Assembly: GCA_004352715.1 (NCBI GenBank) | Contig: SCFE01000048.1 | Coordinates: forward strand, 860,265 to 924,264 | Direction of reading: 5' to 3' | Length of the DNA stretch: 64,000 nucleotides | From: Hofstenia miamia | Taxonomy: Eukaryota; Xenacoelomorpha; Acoela | Part shown: piece by piece, positions 34,962 through 48,463 of the stretch | How the letters are laid out: every line of letters begins with the position of its first letter | How positions within the stretch are numbered: the first letter of the stretch is position 1 | Made by a program: the position numbers and the translations under genes | Notes under the pieces: model-generated | What the model was told of the DNA's origin: nothing | Database searches by the model: none | What the model saw: the letters and a program-made list of their open reading frames with translations, nothing else

Positions 34962-37900
34962 CCACCGTTAAGCATACATGTATATTACGAAAAAAGTATA
35001 GAGAAGGAATGCCTTCCAGAGAAGTAACGCTTTTTGTACATTTTGACCAAAACCCTTTACTCCTTCAATAGTGAGTGGATTTTATACATAAAAAGCTTAC
35101 ATACTAAGACGGTTATAACACTATATTCCGCAAATTTTCAAATTTCTGTGTAGAAAAGCCATGTTTTGTGAAAATGTGGAATTTATTCATGTTCGAATAT
35201 TATTTTCAAACTCTATATAGCGCAATCTACCGGCACTAACTGCTCTAAGCACTTGTATAATTAAAAGAAGGACAAGTCAACGGAAAATAACGTGAATAAG
35301 AAATGGGCAGCTGAGAAGATTTGGAAGTAAGCTAATAAAAAATGTTTGTTGAGACTCGTGATCACATTTCTTACGCTATTTGTAAAAACCTCAGTAATCA
35401 TAAACATCGAAAATTAATATCTATACATTGCTTATCACGATACTGACTCTTCTCAGATCATGCAAAAAACATATTTTTAGAACATCAACTTGAATTCTCA
35501 ACCAAATATTATTTTTACATTGGGAACATTGATCCACCCTGAGTTAAATATCAAGCTAGGCATTTAAGGTATATTATCATTTATCTATCTCTACATTTAA
35601 CAAACAAAGTATCGCAATGCAAATTAATACACACTAGAGAAAGCAACTGTAACTTTGATGATTGAATTGTCACAAGTGGAGAAATAACGTTGTTTTCTAG
35701 TGCACTTGAGTGGAGTTCTATGCATTTTCACTTAAGGAAAAGTTGGATAAAATACTAGATACGTTGAAACTATGGGAAGTAATTCTATTATTAAAAAGTC
35801 ATATTATCGCAACTGCATAGTGCTTAAATTGCATGCTTTGCAAGACAAATCCAACTTATCATCGTTACGAAATGGTAAAAATAATTAAATTTCATAACGA
35901 TAGTGTGAAGAATACAACTGTACATGTAAATAATAATTATGAAGATGGATTTTTTTTATTTAGACGGTAAAATTTGAATCAAAACAAAGTGTTTACATAA
36001 AAATAACCACACAAACCAACAAATACAGTTCATTGTTGATACCCAAACCTAAAACACACCATTTTGCATATTACTATGCTCGGATCTAGCCCAGAGCTCC
36101 ATATGATTTGGGTATTCAATTGTTTCATTAAAATATTCAAAGAAAAAAATTATTTCTACATCATATATAAGTATGTGTATGGATTTGATAAAGCAAAACG
36201 AAGAGTAAAATATTAATGAAAGAGAGTAATCGCACTATACAACTTGTGATTCGAAAACGTGTTTGTGATCGAGGATGGACATAGATATGACTACTAGACT
36301 TCATCCGCAATACAACGTACTCGTACCATACGAACCACATATAATATGGACCTACAAATGTATACACATTTATCACAACCCACTGCAGTTTGCATCATCT
36401 AAATAAGGTACACATTGTTCGAAAAGTTGATTAAAATTCTTTTTTTGGCAACTTTGAAAAAAATAACAAAGGTGAAAAACAGTTTAAAATAATGCAAACC
36501 TTGAATAATTCGCTGTGTAAACAAAAAATTGTGGAGTTTTAGCAATGCAATTTGACATTCAGTGTACTTCACATTGTACATTAGCTGTACATTATCCATA
36601 ATTTAGAATTTGCTTATCACCTAAATAAGTTTTCCTTACTATGATTACGATAGTATAATTCCAAGTCTGCGGTTAATCAATGCAGATGATAGCACTTTTC
36701 TAGAAAATACATCTCTCAAAGTGCTTACATTGAAAGTGACAAACCGATTTACAGAAATCTGCGAATCAATTTCAAGCATAGAAATCAATCAAACTGAATG
36801 TAAACTTATAAAAATTGAGATTCTTAATAAATGTTTGGACCAGCTTTGGCATCAAATAAATCATTCAAATTTCTTAATAATCATTTTAAGAAACTTTGCA
36901 TCTTACAGTTATAAAACAATATTATATAACAAGGCTTTAGGGGGACGATACCACTCCCTTTTAAAAACCGTCTAAAATGTATTTTGCGGACTTATTATTT
37001 AAATATTGTGATAAAAATAAATGTTTACAGATTTTCATGCGACAAAACAATTTTTTGAAAAAGGCGTCCTAAAAAACGAGCTGACATTTTTATAAATAGA
37101 AACCTTAAAGTTTTTGTTTAATAACCTGATAATCATTGCACTTTCTGCAAGAAATGATTAGATGTATAACTTGCAAATAAATAATCATTTTATAATTTTA
37201 GGAAAACAATTGAAACGCTTCCCCTTCTCCTCCCCGTTCGAAATTTTCATAACATAACATTGCTATGCTTAGATATCATATCTGAGTTTGACTACAAACA
37301 TTTGAAATAATTTGTCACAAAGTTTTTATACAAGAAGTAATATTGATAAAAGATACCAGTAAGCAAAAAGCATCTTTCGATGATTGTATATGCATTTAAA
37401 TATTTATAATATACTCTATTCAGCATCAAACATCGACTAAATAAAATACCTCACTTGTTCTCTTTATTTCTTCTAGATTCATTAGCATTACCTGGGTGAA
37501 TTTGAGACGCCAACTGTTAAATAAGTTAAACTCATTCACAAAAACTTAAGGGGCACCATGCCTTAAGTTAACATTTTGTAAAAGCTTGCAAAAAAAGTAA
37601 AATCCTAACCTGCAATTTCGAACACAATGCATTCTTAAGTAATGAATGACGATACTTCAAAAAAATTCAAGGATGGAGTCCAAAATGCAAATTTACTTAG
37701 CTGAAGAAGACAGTGTGTGTAATTGAAGAACGCTTAGTAAGCATGACAGAAAACGGTAAAGGCAAATCAAATTTGAAGAGGGCCAATTTGCACTCAACAT
37801 AAAACGGAGACATCACCTAAGGATGGTACTTGATATTAGCGATAGATGATCCCATGAAATATATCAAAAACAAAAATTAGAAAATGTTGATACAATAGTC

Positions 37901-37982
37901 TTCTGTAATGAACAAATTGCTAAGGTGAAATGATGACAGCAAGTATCTCTTGCATCAAACTTGAGTTGATAGTTAATACACT

Positions 37983-38017
<35 letters not shown>

Positions 38018-38042
38018 CATAAATATTTATATATATATATAA
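37983..38042. repeat. Compound (CA)n(TA)n microsatellite
   Basis: An ACACAC run passes into TATATA, interrupted by CATAAATATT. Confidence 0.9.
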
Positions 38043-38829
38043 ATAAATTTATATATTGTGTTTGAAAAGGCTGTACCCAACTTTCAATGCCATGTTACAG
38101 CTGTTGTACTTCATGGATCGATAACAACAGTGATGCACAATCCTTGTTTTCAAATTAATTTAAGCAACCTTAAATTATTCGGAAAAACTTAAATGATAAT
38201 GTAACGTACAGATGATTAAAGGAAATGATATACAAACTACCATAAAATCAGTAGATGTCTTGCATTTTCCATTTTGAGTGTTTTTCGTCTGATAATTAAC
38301 TCTAGAGCATCTTTCATTTGCTGGACAGGATAAGAATTTTTTTCTTCAATAGTTTTTAGTACCTGCTAAGATTAAATTATCATTATAAATGATTAGTTAT
38401 TTAATTCATTACAATGAATTTAAATTACTAGTCATTAAAATTACACTGATATATATTCAACATTAAATAATTAAATTATTATTTAAATTATAAATTATTA
38501 TTACATCACTGGATACGAATATTTAAAGGCTGAAGTTTTGTTAAGCAAAGCCACATAGGAATATTTGATTATAATCCCAAGTTAAAAGTCGAAATTTGAA
38601 AATGTAGATCGTGGTGTTTTCATGTAAATAGTTTACTAATCTAATGTGCTATATTTCACAAGAACAAGAATTCAATGCATGAATAAATAACTATTAAACA
38701 ACCGTTGTTTGATCAATAGCTTAGTTCATGTTGGAATAGCTCTTCATCCCTCAATTAAAGAGAAGGAGGTTTTCAATAACAATCTTCCACCAATCTCCAT
38801 CACACTGGTTGCTTTAAGTTCATGCTTTA

Positions 38830-39057
38830 TTGAACAATAAATTTCTAGGAAGATGGATCGCAACGGACGAGTTAGCCGTTTTTATTGGTCTGCTAGCAAT
38901 CCCGTCTCGACTTCTATCGTGTGAGATATCTCAAAGATTGAATCAGCTGCTAATCCTCACAATCGAAAGAGTCTCGATGATATCTTCGAACACATCGTCC
39001 GATGCTTTTTGTGCTTGCAGGGAGAAAGTGGCCATTTTGACTAAATTTTACTGTTAA
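38830..39057. pseudogene. G+C-richer coding-like patch, possible retrocopy
   Basis: The plus strand is open for 75 codons. The minus strand has an ATG in good context (AAAATGGCC) opening MATFSLQAQKASDDVFEDII, which stops after 30 codons; another frame then carries on S-I-F-E-I-S-H-T-I-E. On the minus strand an AATAAA follows near 38.83 kb. Together this suggests an old intronless mRNA-like copy inserted in minus orientation with a frameshift. No poly(A) tract is visible and the parent gene is not recognised. Confidence 0.3.
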
Positions 39058-39151
39058 TTTAAATTGCGTTGTACTTTTCTACTATCAGTTTAAAGTATTT
39101 TTGGATATCACACTGAAAACCGTGCTAAATTGATATGTAGTAATTGCCCAC

Positions 39152-39183
<32 letters not shown>

Positions 39184-42100
39184 TAGGGTTTTCCATATTT
39201 TGGTAATGTTTGAAAAGTTGCGGTTGAACAATCTGATGTGCAGTTTTGCATAAAAATCACTGTGCAAAAAAATCCAAATAGTTTGAACATTAAATCTTCC
39301 TTAATAGCGATAAAGTTTTGCACTCAAAATTTTAGTAATTACCAGAGTCCCCTGTTGACAAATATACATTTTCTAATATTTCTGTAAAATTTTCAGCAAT
39401 AAGAGGCTAAATCGACAAATTATAATTGATAAAATGCCTTAGCGTTTTCAGGAATTCATTGCGTCATTAATGATATCACAATTGCAAAATCAAGCTTGTC
39501 AAACTAATGTTTTCAAAGTTGAATTGAATTTGAATGCGTATACACAAAAACTTTCTTGCTAGTACTTTTTATTAATGTATGATTTGTACTGTAATTTAAA
39601 GTTTTATTTTTTTACTCTACATCTGAAGACATTTAGAAGCATTATGGTTACATACCTTGCAGAGATGCTTTATGTTTAAATACTAAACCATTACATTGCA
39701 TTTGTAATCATTAATACTTTCATTTTACCAAAACTATCAACTTATGAAAAACACAATTACATAACTCAATAAGAAAAACCATTTAAAATTAAACATTCTG
39801 GAAAAGGGAGGGACATTAGGAAATTTTCCAAAATGCCATGGTTACATCATCAAAGACATAATGACTTCTTGAAAACTCCTAACATCGAAAATGCAAAAAA
39901 TTAATACTTGGTAACAGATGATTCCCCTAATTACAGCAATTTTGAGGGAAAAACTTCATGGCTTCTGAGGCAATTCTGCACCACATCAGGTTGTTCAAAC
40001 CCAACTCTTTAAGCATGTCCAAGTGTGGACAACACTAATATATATATATATATATAACCAGATTGTGAATCATTTGGTTTTGGTGCATTCATTTAAAGAG
40101 CATAAAATCTATTATATACCTTCCATAGACTGAGTATAAAAACTGTTTATACCTTCCCATATAGAAAATCATAATTTTAGGTTTTTAATGAATCTATGGG
40201 CTGCATCAAATGATTTTCGAAAACTTTATTGCCAAATATTTTGTCAATTTAAAAATTTACATGCCTGTAGACTTCTAATTTAATTAAGATATAACACAAA
40301 ACATTAGTTGCAAGTGATGAACACGCCCTCTAAATCTTAAAAAAATTCTAGATATTGATTTTTGCAATATTCATCTCATTATAAAAGGCTAGACAACACT
40401 CGTTGTAATCAGAAATGCTGCGAATAACACTTCACCCTGATACATTAAAATAACTCGTTCCAATTTAGAAATGGAATGATGTACTTGAGAATTATCTGTC
40501 TCAGTAAATAAATCCCGAATATTAATTTCGTTCCAATGCATAATCTTTTTCATTAAAGTTTATTTTTAAATAAAAAAATACATTTCCATTATGCATTGGA
40601 GTAATACATGCACATTTTCAAAATAGATTCGAAGCAACTGCAATGAAGCATTGCGTAGGTGAACCTGTTTATCCTCACTAGCAACAACAATTAAAAATTG
40701 CTAAGTTAGGATATTACAAAGGGAATTATCCCTATTAACTTTAAACACCCTGGTGATATTTAACAATTTTTCATGATCCTATAAAATTTTAAACGCTTAT
40801 AGCTCAAAAACTATTAATCGTGTGCTCAATCTGTAAGCACCACATGATTGAAGAGGGTCTCCTCTTTCTTTTTCGCTCTAAATCCGCGCGCTGGCCGCTG
40901 CGCAAAGTCGCCGGGCACGCATCAATGGGTTTGGAATATCTTTGCACATATTAAGAAACAGTCAAAGTTATTGTTGCCTCTAGGGGCTCAAAACCTAAAT
41001 ACATTAACACTAGGAATGGAGAGAATTTAAATCTTTTTCAAAAATTCGAAAATTTCTAAGAAAAGTTGTTAATCAATTCAACAATCTCTGCCACAACAAT
41101 AAGCTTTAATAGAAATTTTCAAAATTGCATTAATGTATGTTCTTTGTAAATGTGGAAAAACGGTTTGTCCTTTAAAACAGACGCTAGGCTGTTTAAGGTT
41201 AAGGTGTAGAAATTGAGTAGCTCAACACCTGAAACAGAACAATCTAGAAAAATGAATTATGAAAAGCAGCACACGGTAATCTAGACCAAATTCACCAAAG
41301 CCAATTGAGTGCAGGCATTACGGAAGTAGAAGTTTATCTAAGAGAGGGGAGTGTGCAATGTACTAAATTTTCTATAATATCAAAAAATATAAGTCTGCAT
41401 ACTTGATAATAGGTCAAATTTTGGGAATTGTTATGCTGACTAGCAATTTCATCAGTAAATGAAAATATTCTTTAAATTTTTTATGGTGTGAAAATGAAAA
41501 TTGTTGCAATATTTCTGAAGTTCCACACTTTTAATAATAGGCACACCATATATTTTAAAATGGCGCAGTTAAAATACTGTAAACTTTATGAGATAAATCA
41601 ACATGTTTAAGACGAGTACTGTAGGATATGTAAATCAAGTAAATAGTATCGAGTATAAACTATATAATTTTATGATATGTAAGAACTAGTAATGCACAAA
41701 ACATCATGGTTGGATTACCGAATTTATGATGCAATATATAATTGATAGCAGCCTCAATTGTGTTGATTTAATGATACTTAAAAGCATATTTCTACAAAGG
41801 AATTCAACGGAAAATTTTTATAAAGTCAAAATGTTTATTTCTATCACAAATACATTGCAAAATTTATTTAGACAACAAAAACATGAGTTTTGCAAATACT
41901 TTATGTGGTTTTACGGTCAAAAAAGTAAAAAAATTTTTGTGTCAAAATTAGGCTAAAATCGGCTATTTAAAGCCTAAAATTCTTTATTTTGCTCATCAAA
42001 TTTTGAATACAAATTTAACTAGATCTTCTAATGCCATTCCTGCACAAAGTTTTTCACAAATTCGTAAACTTTCATCTAAGGTCAACTGCTTTTATGTTGA

Positions 42101-44536
42101 AAACAGTTATTTTAAACTGTACTTTAAGAACTTTAAAACACGCTTGGAGCAATACATACTCAGTTTAAAGTCGTTGAAATTTTACCATTAGTTCAAAAAA
42201 ATCAAAATTGCTTAGTTTCTCGGTTAATATTTTTGGTCAAAATACTAAACTTTTAGGTCAACAATAAAAACCCTAGAAATAATTGATAATGAAGAAATTT
42301 TGGCTCCGATCAGGCTGGGAGATTCATTCCAAAAATGGGTTTGAATCTTTTAATGTTTTCTATATTTTTTAAGAGACCTTACGACTCATTTCGCTTTTAG
42401 AAAGAATTTTTGAGAAAAAAAACTAATTTTAAGAAAGATTTATCTATGCGAAAAAGCAACATTGAATAACTGAAGTTTTCTAATCAGAAAGACGCAATTG
42501 ATAAATATGGACTGTATAGAGTTACGTCTAAGGAATTTAACTACACAAAGGAAAGAAATTGGAGACAACTAGAAAGGTGAATTGTTTTAAACGTTCATTA
42601 CCGGATTTCTTAAAGTTTAAAAAATGTCCCTAGCACGAACTTGGGAGTTACCTTAGTTAGTTAAAACGGCGAAAAAGCTTACGGCGGACGGTTAAATTTT
42701 CACAACCAAGATTGATAAATGCGATATAGATTATTGCCAATTAAAGCAATGCAGTCTTTGTTTAAAAGTCAATCCTATAAACTCTTTGAAGTTCTTGGAA
42801 CGTGTGTTCTAAATATTGCATTTCAATATACAAGTATAAACACTTGATATAATTTTTTGTATCTTTCATACAGAGCATTTCTGTGAATGACTTGACTACT
42901 AATGACAAAGACGAAAGCCAATGAAATTAAGACAAACAGCGCGTGCTAAATACTTACACTCTTGACATTTTCGCTCACTGTCAAACTAGCAATTTATATT
43001 AATAGTAAATAAAAATTCATGGAATAAATTCTAGGGATTGTAGGATTCACCGTATCACTTCGCAAACATTCAACATCATTGTTATGATGAGGGATAATGT
43101 ATCAACGAGTAGAGAACCAAAAATTAACAGGTTTCAATTACAAATATAGAAAAAAGAAAGCCTTTTTCGATAGGTAAATAACAGAATTTAAGGAATTCAA
43201 GATAACTGCACCCGTCTATAATTATATCGGGATTAATACTACCGTACGAAAAAGATATGGGAACAGTGAACTGATATTTTGATTAGAGGTGTATCTTAGT
43301 TTAAAGAGAAGCCAATCATCTGGATGCAGCAATTTTTCCTATTAGTTCACATGTGTATAACATTAATTGATTGACGGCAAAGACCTTAACTCAAGGTATA
43401 CATTGTAACAGGTCATAGCAATTATTTCCTCGCAATCATAAGCGTTAATTCTAAAAATGAATGTTTCTGAATTCATTCTACAAACACTAGTTGTGAAAAT
43501 AGTACTGCAGACAACTTCGAACCTCTTGTCATTGAACTTACCTATTAATATGGACTATCTACCTTGATTTACCTCCAAACATTTTTTGAATATTAATTTA
43601 TAGCAAATATACAATTAAAGCCGAGATGGAAATGAGGTGAAGCTGATCGGGGTGGGTACACATGGAGCAAAAACTTACCCGGGTTGACAAAAACAAAAAA
43701 CTGGAAAAATTGACAATTTTAGACATTCTACTGCAAAGCAATTTTTAATGTACCAATATTGCCTGTTTGATAATATTGGGATATATTTGGAAACTTAGTC
43801 GCATTTTCAAAGATTAATTATCACATATTCTTAGCTCTCAGTGAAATTTGATTCTATCCAATAGTACTAATGAACTCTTTTTGATCTGAACTTAATTGTT
43901 GTCAACATCCTTTACAATTACACTGGAAAAAATGAAGTTATCCTTGCATAAAAATATTGGCTTAAGAAGCTTTTTAAAGCTGAAATTAAATTTTCTGTTG
44001 CTATCCTGTTTTGTACTATGTATTAACTACATAATTATTGTTAGATGTCTAAGCAGTAAGGATTCAGAATATCGGGCAGTGGTGATGCAGGTGTAGTATT
44101 ATGAAAATTGTCGTAAAACCAATTTGGGATCATAAAATATCGCAAACAGTTTTTGGAGCAATTGATAAGTAAATAAAACGCGTTGGACAATATTGGGTAG
44201 AGGTGAGCACGGAATATGGTCAGGGCACAAAGTCTCTGGCACGGGGTGGGGCAATTTGCAAAAATATGTCCCACTTGCACCTGCGATTAAAATTACCATA
44301 CTATCAGCATAAGCTTATCAAGTCTGCACTCTACGAAAACTTTTCTAGTTATCGTTCTAACAAAATCATATGTATAATGAAGGATGAAATTTTAAGAATG
44401 AAAATATCCGATCGTTTACATTTAATAGAAAAACAATGAATTAATGTATGACTAGGCCATTAAAATAATTAACGAAAACTAAATTAGAGAAACAGGATAG
44501 GAAATTAAATGAACCATAATGAAGATGTACTGTAAC

Positions 44537-44832
44537 TAGTGTTCTGCGGCCACGGCTTAGCCGTTAGTCGACATTAGCCGCAGCAAAGGATTTTGTTGTA
44601 CAACCAAAATCGCGGCTAAGATTCATTTTGGAACATCATGACAAACAATTTATTTCCATGATTTTTATTTGTATATTTGATTTTAAGACTTAGTCGTTTG
44701 ACCATTTTATTGTTCGAACTATGAGCATGTTTTAATTATTCCATTGAAAATTGCAGTATTTCACTTAGTAGTCCTAAAAAATCACGGCTAAAGGATTACG
44801 GCCAAGAAAATTGCCTTGGCCCTAGAACACTA
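44537..44832. mobile_element. hAT-like MITE (TAGTGTTCT ends)
   Basis: The left end reads TAGTGTTCTGCGGCCACGGC and the complement of the right end reads TAGTGTTCTAGGGCCAAGGC, 17 of 20 matching. Flanking 8-mers are ACTGTAAC (44529-44536) and ATTGTAAC (44833-44840), seven of eight matching, as expected for an ageing hAT target duplication. It is 296 bp long without a coding frame. Internal CGGCTAA motifs occur near both ends. Confidence 0.82.
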
Positions 44833-45744
44833 ATTGTAACTCGAATTTTATGTAAATGTTTCATTAAAAACTTGAAAAAATATTCCCAATTCTGAAATTG
44901 TTAGCTCCTCACTTCCCTTCTACAAATTTAAACTGTAAACAATGGTTACCAATGCCATCTAATTAAAGTAAAATAGCAACAGTATTTTGCATTTAGAAGC
45001 ATTGCGGTTTGTATGAAACAAAAACATTTATTAGCTGTCAGCATTTAGATACTTTCATTAAATACTTAAGCTCTGAGAGCTGAATGTAATTTTAAAAAAT
45101 AATTAGTATGTACTTCCTTTACAATAAACATCAATGAGCGACATTATAATGAACCTAGCGGGTCGGTTTCTGTCTCCGGTCAACTGACAAGAAAGGAGAA
45201 ATAATCAATAAATCCTGTTCAATATACGCATGAATCGATTTTGATTCTGCAGACGAAAATATGAAAAATATTAATAAATATTACACTAATTCCTGAATTC
45301 CATTGCTTCGGAATGATTGGAAACAAGAATTAAAATCAGAAGGCGAATAGACAAAAGCGAGACAGTCACAACAACTGTTGTGAAGTCAAAAATTAAAAAT
45401 AGATATAGTTGCCTTTTTAGGAAAGAAAAATTGCAGATAAATTTAACTTAGTGCATTTGTAAAATGTGACGTGTCTTATTAATTGATAAGAAAATTCAAT
45501 GAAAACAAAGAAATAGTATTCAATTCAAATGCTGCAACATGGGTTTTTTGGGCCTTCAGGGTCCAAGGGGCATACAATAAAATGAAATAATCTATTCTAA
45601 AGTCCAATATTGGTCAAAATATTCTTTATATACTATGGAGAACTGAATTACATTGCGAAAACCTTGCTGAAAATCGCCTTAAATATAAGACCATTTGTTT
45701 GTTATCATGATGAAATATAAACTAATGTCTCTAGTAGTAGCGAT

Positions 45745-46124
45745 CAGGGTTGGCATGTTTTAAACACGATCAGTTTAAAACATGTTTTAAACACTGTTTA
45801 AAAAAACTGTTTTTTGCAATGTTTTTTTAATTTTTTTTTCAAATTTATTTAGAACTTTTGGAAAGTTTGCAAAATAATTTTTGGGTTTCATCCATTCTTC
45901 CTTTCATAACCGATTTTATACCGCAAAAACCGTTAAACTTGGGTTTGTTTACGTGCATGGAACGAAAAACAAATGTTGATATGTTCATCATAATTCAATG
46001 TTTGCTACAATATGAATTTTCAGTAAAATTTTAGTATCTTGAGGTGGACCTCTTTAAAAGCAAAAACATTGTTTTAAACGTTTAAAACGTTTTTATTTAA
46101 AAAAACACTTTTTTGCCAACCCTG
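45745..46124. mobile_element. hAT-like MITE (CAGGGTTGGCA ends)
   Basis: The left end is CAGGGTTGGCA followed by TTTTAAAC repeats, and the right end is its complement TGCCAACCCTG preceded by GTTTAAAAC-type repeats and A runs. Flanking 8-mers are GTAGCGAT (45737-45744) and GTAGAGAT (46125-46132), seven of eight matching. The element is 380 bp, rich in palindromic TTTAAAC units, and has no transposase frame. Confidence 0.85.
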
Positions 46125-47669
46125 GTAGAGATGGAAATTCACTATATTACAACCATGCAATAACCTTGTATTCTAAGGCGACTGGGGGTAGGTTCCAAAT
46201 CACATTAAATCAGAAAGCCAAGGTTGGATACAATAATGACACATTCCGAAATTAAGTTCATTGCTAAGCACAATCATAATGTATAAGAAAATTAACAGGG
46301 TTTACGGATTTGTTTCTGAAAACAAATTTTAGATAAGACGAGTTGCAAAATGGAAATTATGTTGTAAACAATTCGATTTGGAACAGGGTTTTTACCCAAA
46401 TCTCAAAGTCATATTTAAATTTTAAGACTATTGATATTTATGCGCAGCCGGCTAGCTTGCTGTTTTTCACTAGAATGAAGTTTTGTGTTACTAAAGAAAC
46501 TATTGGGCAAAATTTTGACCGAATATTTATTATTATTATTGTAATAAACATATTAAACTTTCCATTTTCAATCAGATGCTTTGTCAATTAATAATAAATC
46601 ATACTTCGATGTTAAATAAGTCATAGTTTGTTGAGGTCATATTTGGATAATAATTGCATTAAAAAGTCTCTGGAAATCAGTGATAATTTTGAAAATTGAG
46701 ATACCGGTACTCGAAAAAACCCAAAACTAAAACTTGAAATGCGAAACACGTATTGAAAAGCAATAATTGTCTACCTCATATTAACAACCGTGGGCGTAAA
46801 AGGTGAATACATTTTTATGAAAATGTGATTATAGATGCTGTCAAATCGAATTGGAGGAAAATCTGTTAAAAATTCTGAAATAAAAGAGAATTGCAAATCT
46901 CTTTATAACTTCCAAAAAATTAAATTGTAATAGGTGTAAATTTCGACAATAATTTTGTTTTCAATTGGAGTTGGCTATAGAATAAAGTCACATCACAGTT
47001 GTAAATGGACGATGCGAGCCAGGGCCGATAATGCAAGGCCAAGGTCGGCCGCGAATATAGTAATACCAGGTTCCTCTAAATATTCTGAAATTCGTTTCGT
47101 CATTTATGTTTCAAGTTCAATGTTAGTCTCAGTTAGGGGCGGATAAAAAAAGAGGAGGGATTCCAGGGATGCACTCCTCTAATACAGTTAAACTTCTCTT
47201 TGAAAGACGAATAACCAGAAACATGCTCCTCTATTTACATGCATATAGGACACACCACATTCACTGCAAAATAATGTGTTTATGATTTTGTTACGTTTTG
47301 TCCTGTTTGCGCAAATTACCCAATCAATTTTCTATAGAAAATTGTTCGAAGCATCCATTTATTCATAGCAATCCAATAGATATATATATATATATAAACA
47401 TGGAATACTTAATAGAAAATATATGAAAAAATACAGATTTAATTATAGAAATAAAATTACCTCTTTCGGAATTAATGCCAATTAAACAGACATAAACGTG
47501 TGCTAGAGAAAGCCAAAAGATTGATAAACCCCTCGAGCCCAACATTTGAATCCCGAGTAATAAAGTTAAATTTTGCGTTTTGAGATTAACACAATTATGC
47601 GCAATTCTTTAAACGACCGATAGATGGCGACCCTACACATGCAATTAGATAGCAGCCAACTGCAAAATT

Positions 47670-47694
47670 GAAAAAGGATTTTGACCAATGGGCA
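47670..47694 (+). repeat. 25-bp direct repeat, left flank of copy A
   Basis: Begins GAAAAAGGATTTTGACCAAT and is identical to 48057-48081. It ends exactly where the 361-bp repeat starts. Confidence 0.9.
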
Positions 47695-48055
47695 TATTTA
47701 AAACTTAGTATAGTAAGGCATCTCGAAATTTCTTCTTTGAAGTGAATTAACGGGATAGAACTTTTAAATATCATAGTTTATTACAAATGCGTATTAAGTA
47801 AAAGTAAATTGAGAAAAATCCCATGCGTGAAACACCGCTAAATAGCGATTTAAACGTAAACAATATGTACTTAGGAAGTAATTTACTGAAAAATATTGTA
47901 TTCAGTCGATTTTTGTTTGAAAAATTGGAGTCATTTTAAAAAATTCTATCGTACTGACACAATTATATAATCAATATCAAAATGACCAATTTTCTCAAAA
48001 TATCAAATATTAGGAACTGAATGTTTACAAATGTTTCTCTTAACAGTTTTATTAG
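47695..48055. repeat. 361-bp near-identical repeat, copy A
   Basis: From TATTTAAAACTTAGTATAGT to TTAACAGTTTTATTAG, this block is repeated at 63565-63925 with one difference that I can see (AAGGCAT here, AACGCAT there). No open frame spans it and no poly(A) or terminal inverted repeat is visible. It is bounded on both sides by an identical 25-bp sequence. Near identity over 15.9 kb suggests recent copying or an assembly effect. Confidence 0.92.
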
Positions 48056-48056
48056 A

Positions 48057-48081
48057 GAAAAAGGATTTTGACCAATGGGCA
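48057..48081 (+). repeat. 25-bp direct repeat, right flank of copy A
   Basis: Identical to 47670-47694 and starts one base after the 361-bp repeat ends. The pair looks like a long target-site duplication or the junctions of a tandem duplication of about 387 bp. Confidence 0.9.
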
Positions 48082-48411
48082 AAAAGAAACAAATTTGCAG
48101 TGTAGGTTTAATTTATAAATATTCACTCGGAATAAGATACAATTGGTGCACTTGAAAATTTTGTCATAATTCATTTCTATACACAAGAAACTTTATAAAT
48201 ATTTACATAATAAATTATTGCCTCTTTTACTTTACGGGTGGCAGAAAGTTAAAATAGTAAATGAAGACTTGGTAAATATTTGTTTTAAAATAATGGATTT
48301 AGTGAAACTTTCTAAAAATAATTAAAATAATTAATAAAATATTTTTAGAAATCATATAATTTCAATAACAGTCAATATCAATTTTGAAAATATGAAATGT
48401 AATTTTTTAAC

Positions 48412-48415
<4 letters not shown>

Positions 48416-48462
<47 letters not shown>
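48416..48462. repeat. Compound (TA)n(TG)n microsatellite
   Basis: A TA run of about 35 bp passes directly into GTGTGTGTGTG. Confidence 0.9.

Positions 48463-48463
<1 letters not shown>

Noticed and set aside
28591-34971. Very long open frames over the N gaps with Tyr-Ile repeats
   Set aside because: They are artefacts of N runs and (TA)n translated as Y-I repeats.
40654-40667. CGTAGGTGAACCTG, identical to the 3' end of 18S rRNA; also GCGGATCATTA at 63495
   Set aside because: Isolated short matches with no surrounding rRNA sequence; best explained by chance.
44041-44299. Two minus-strand frames with Pro- and Cys-rich translations
   Set aside because: Frames overlap out of phase in a G+C-richer patch near a MITE; no coding signature. 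Weak GCAGGTG inverted motifs at its edges are too short to call an element.
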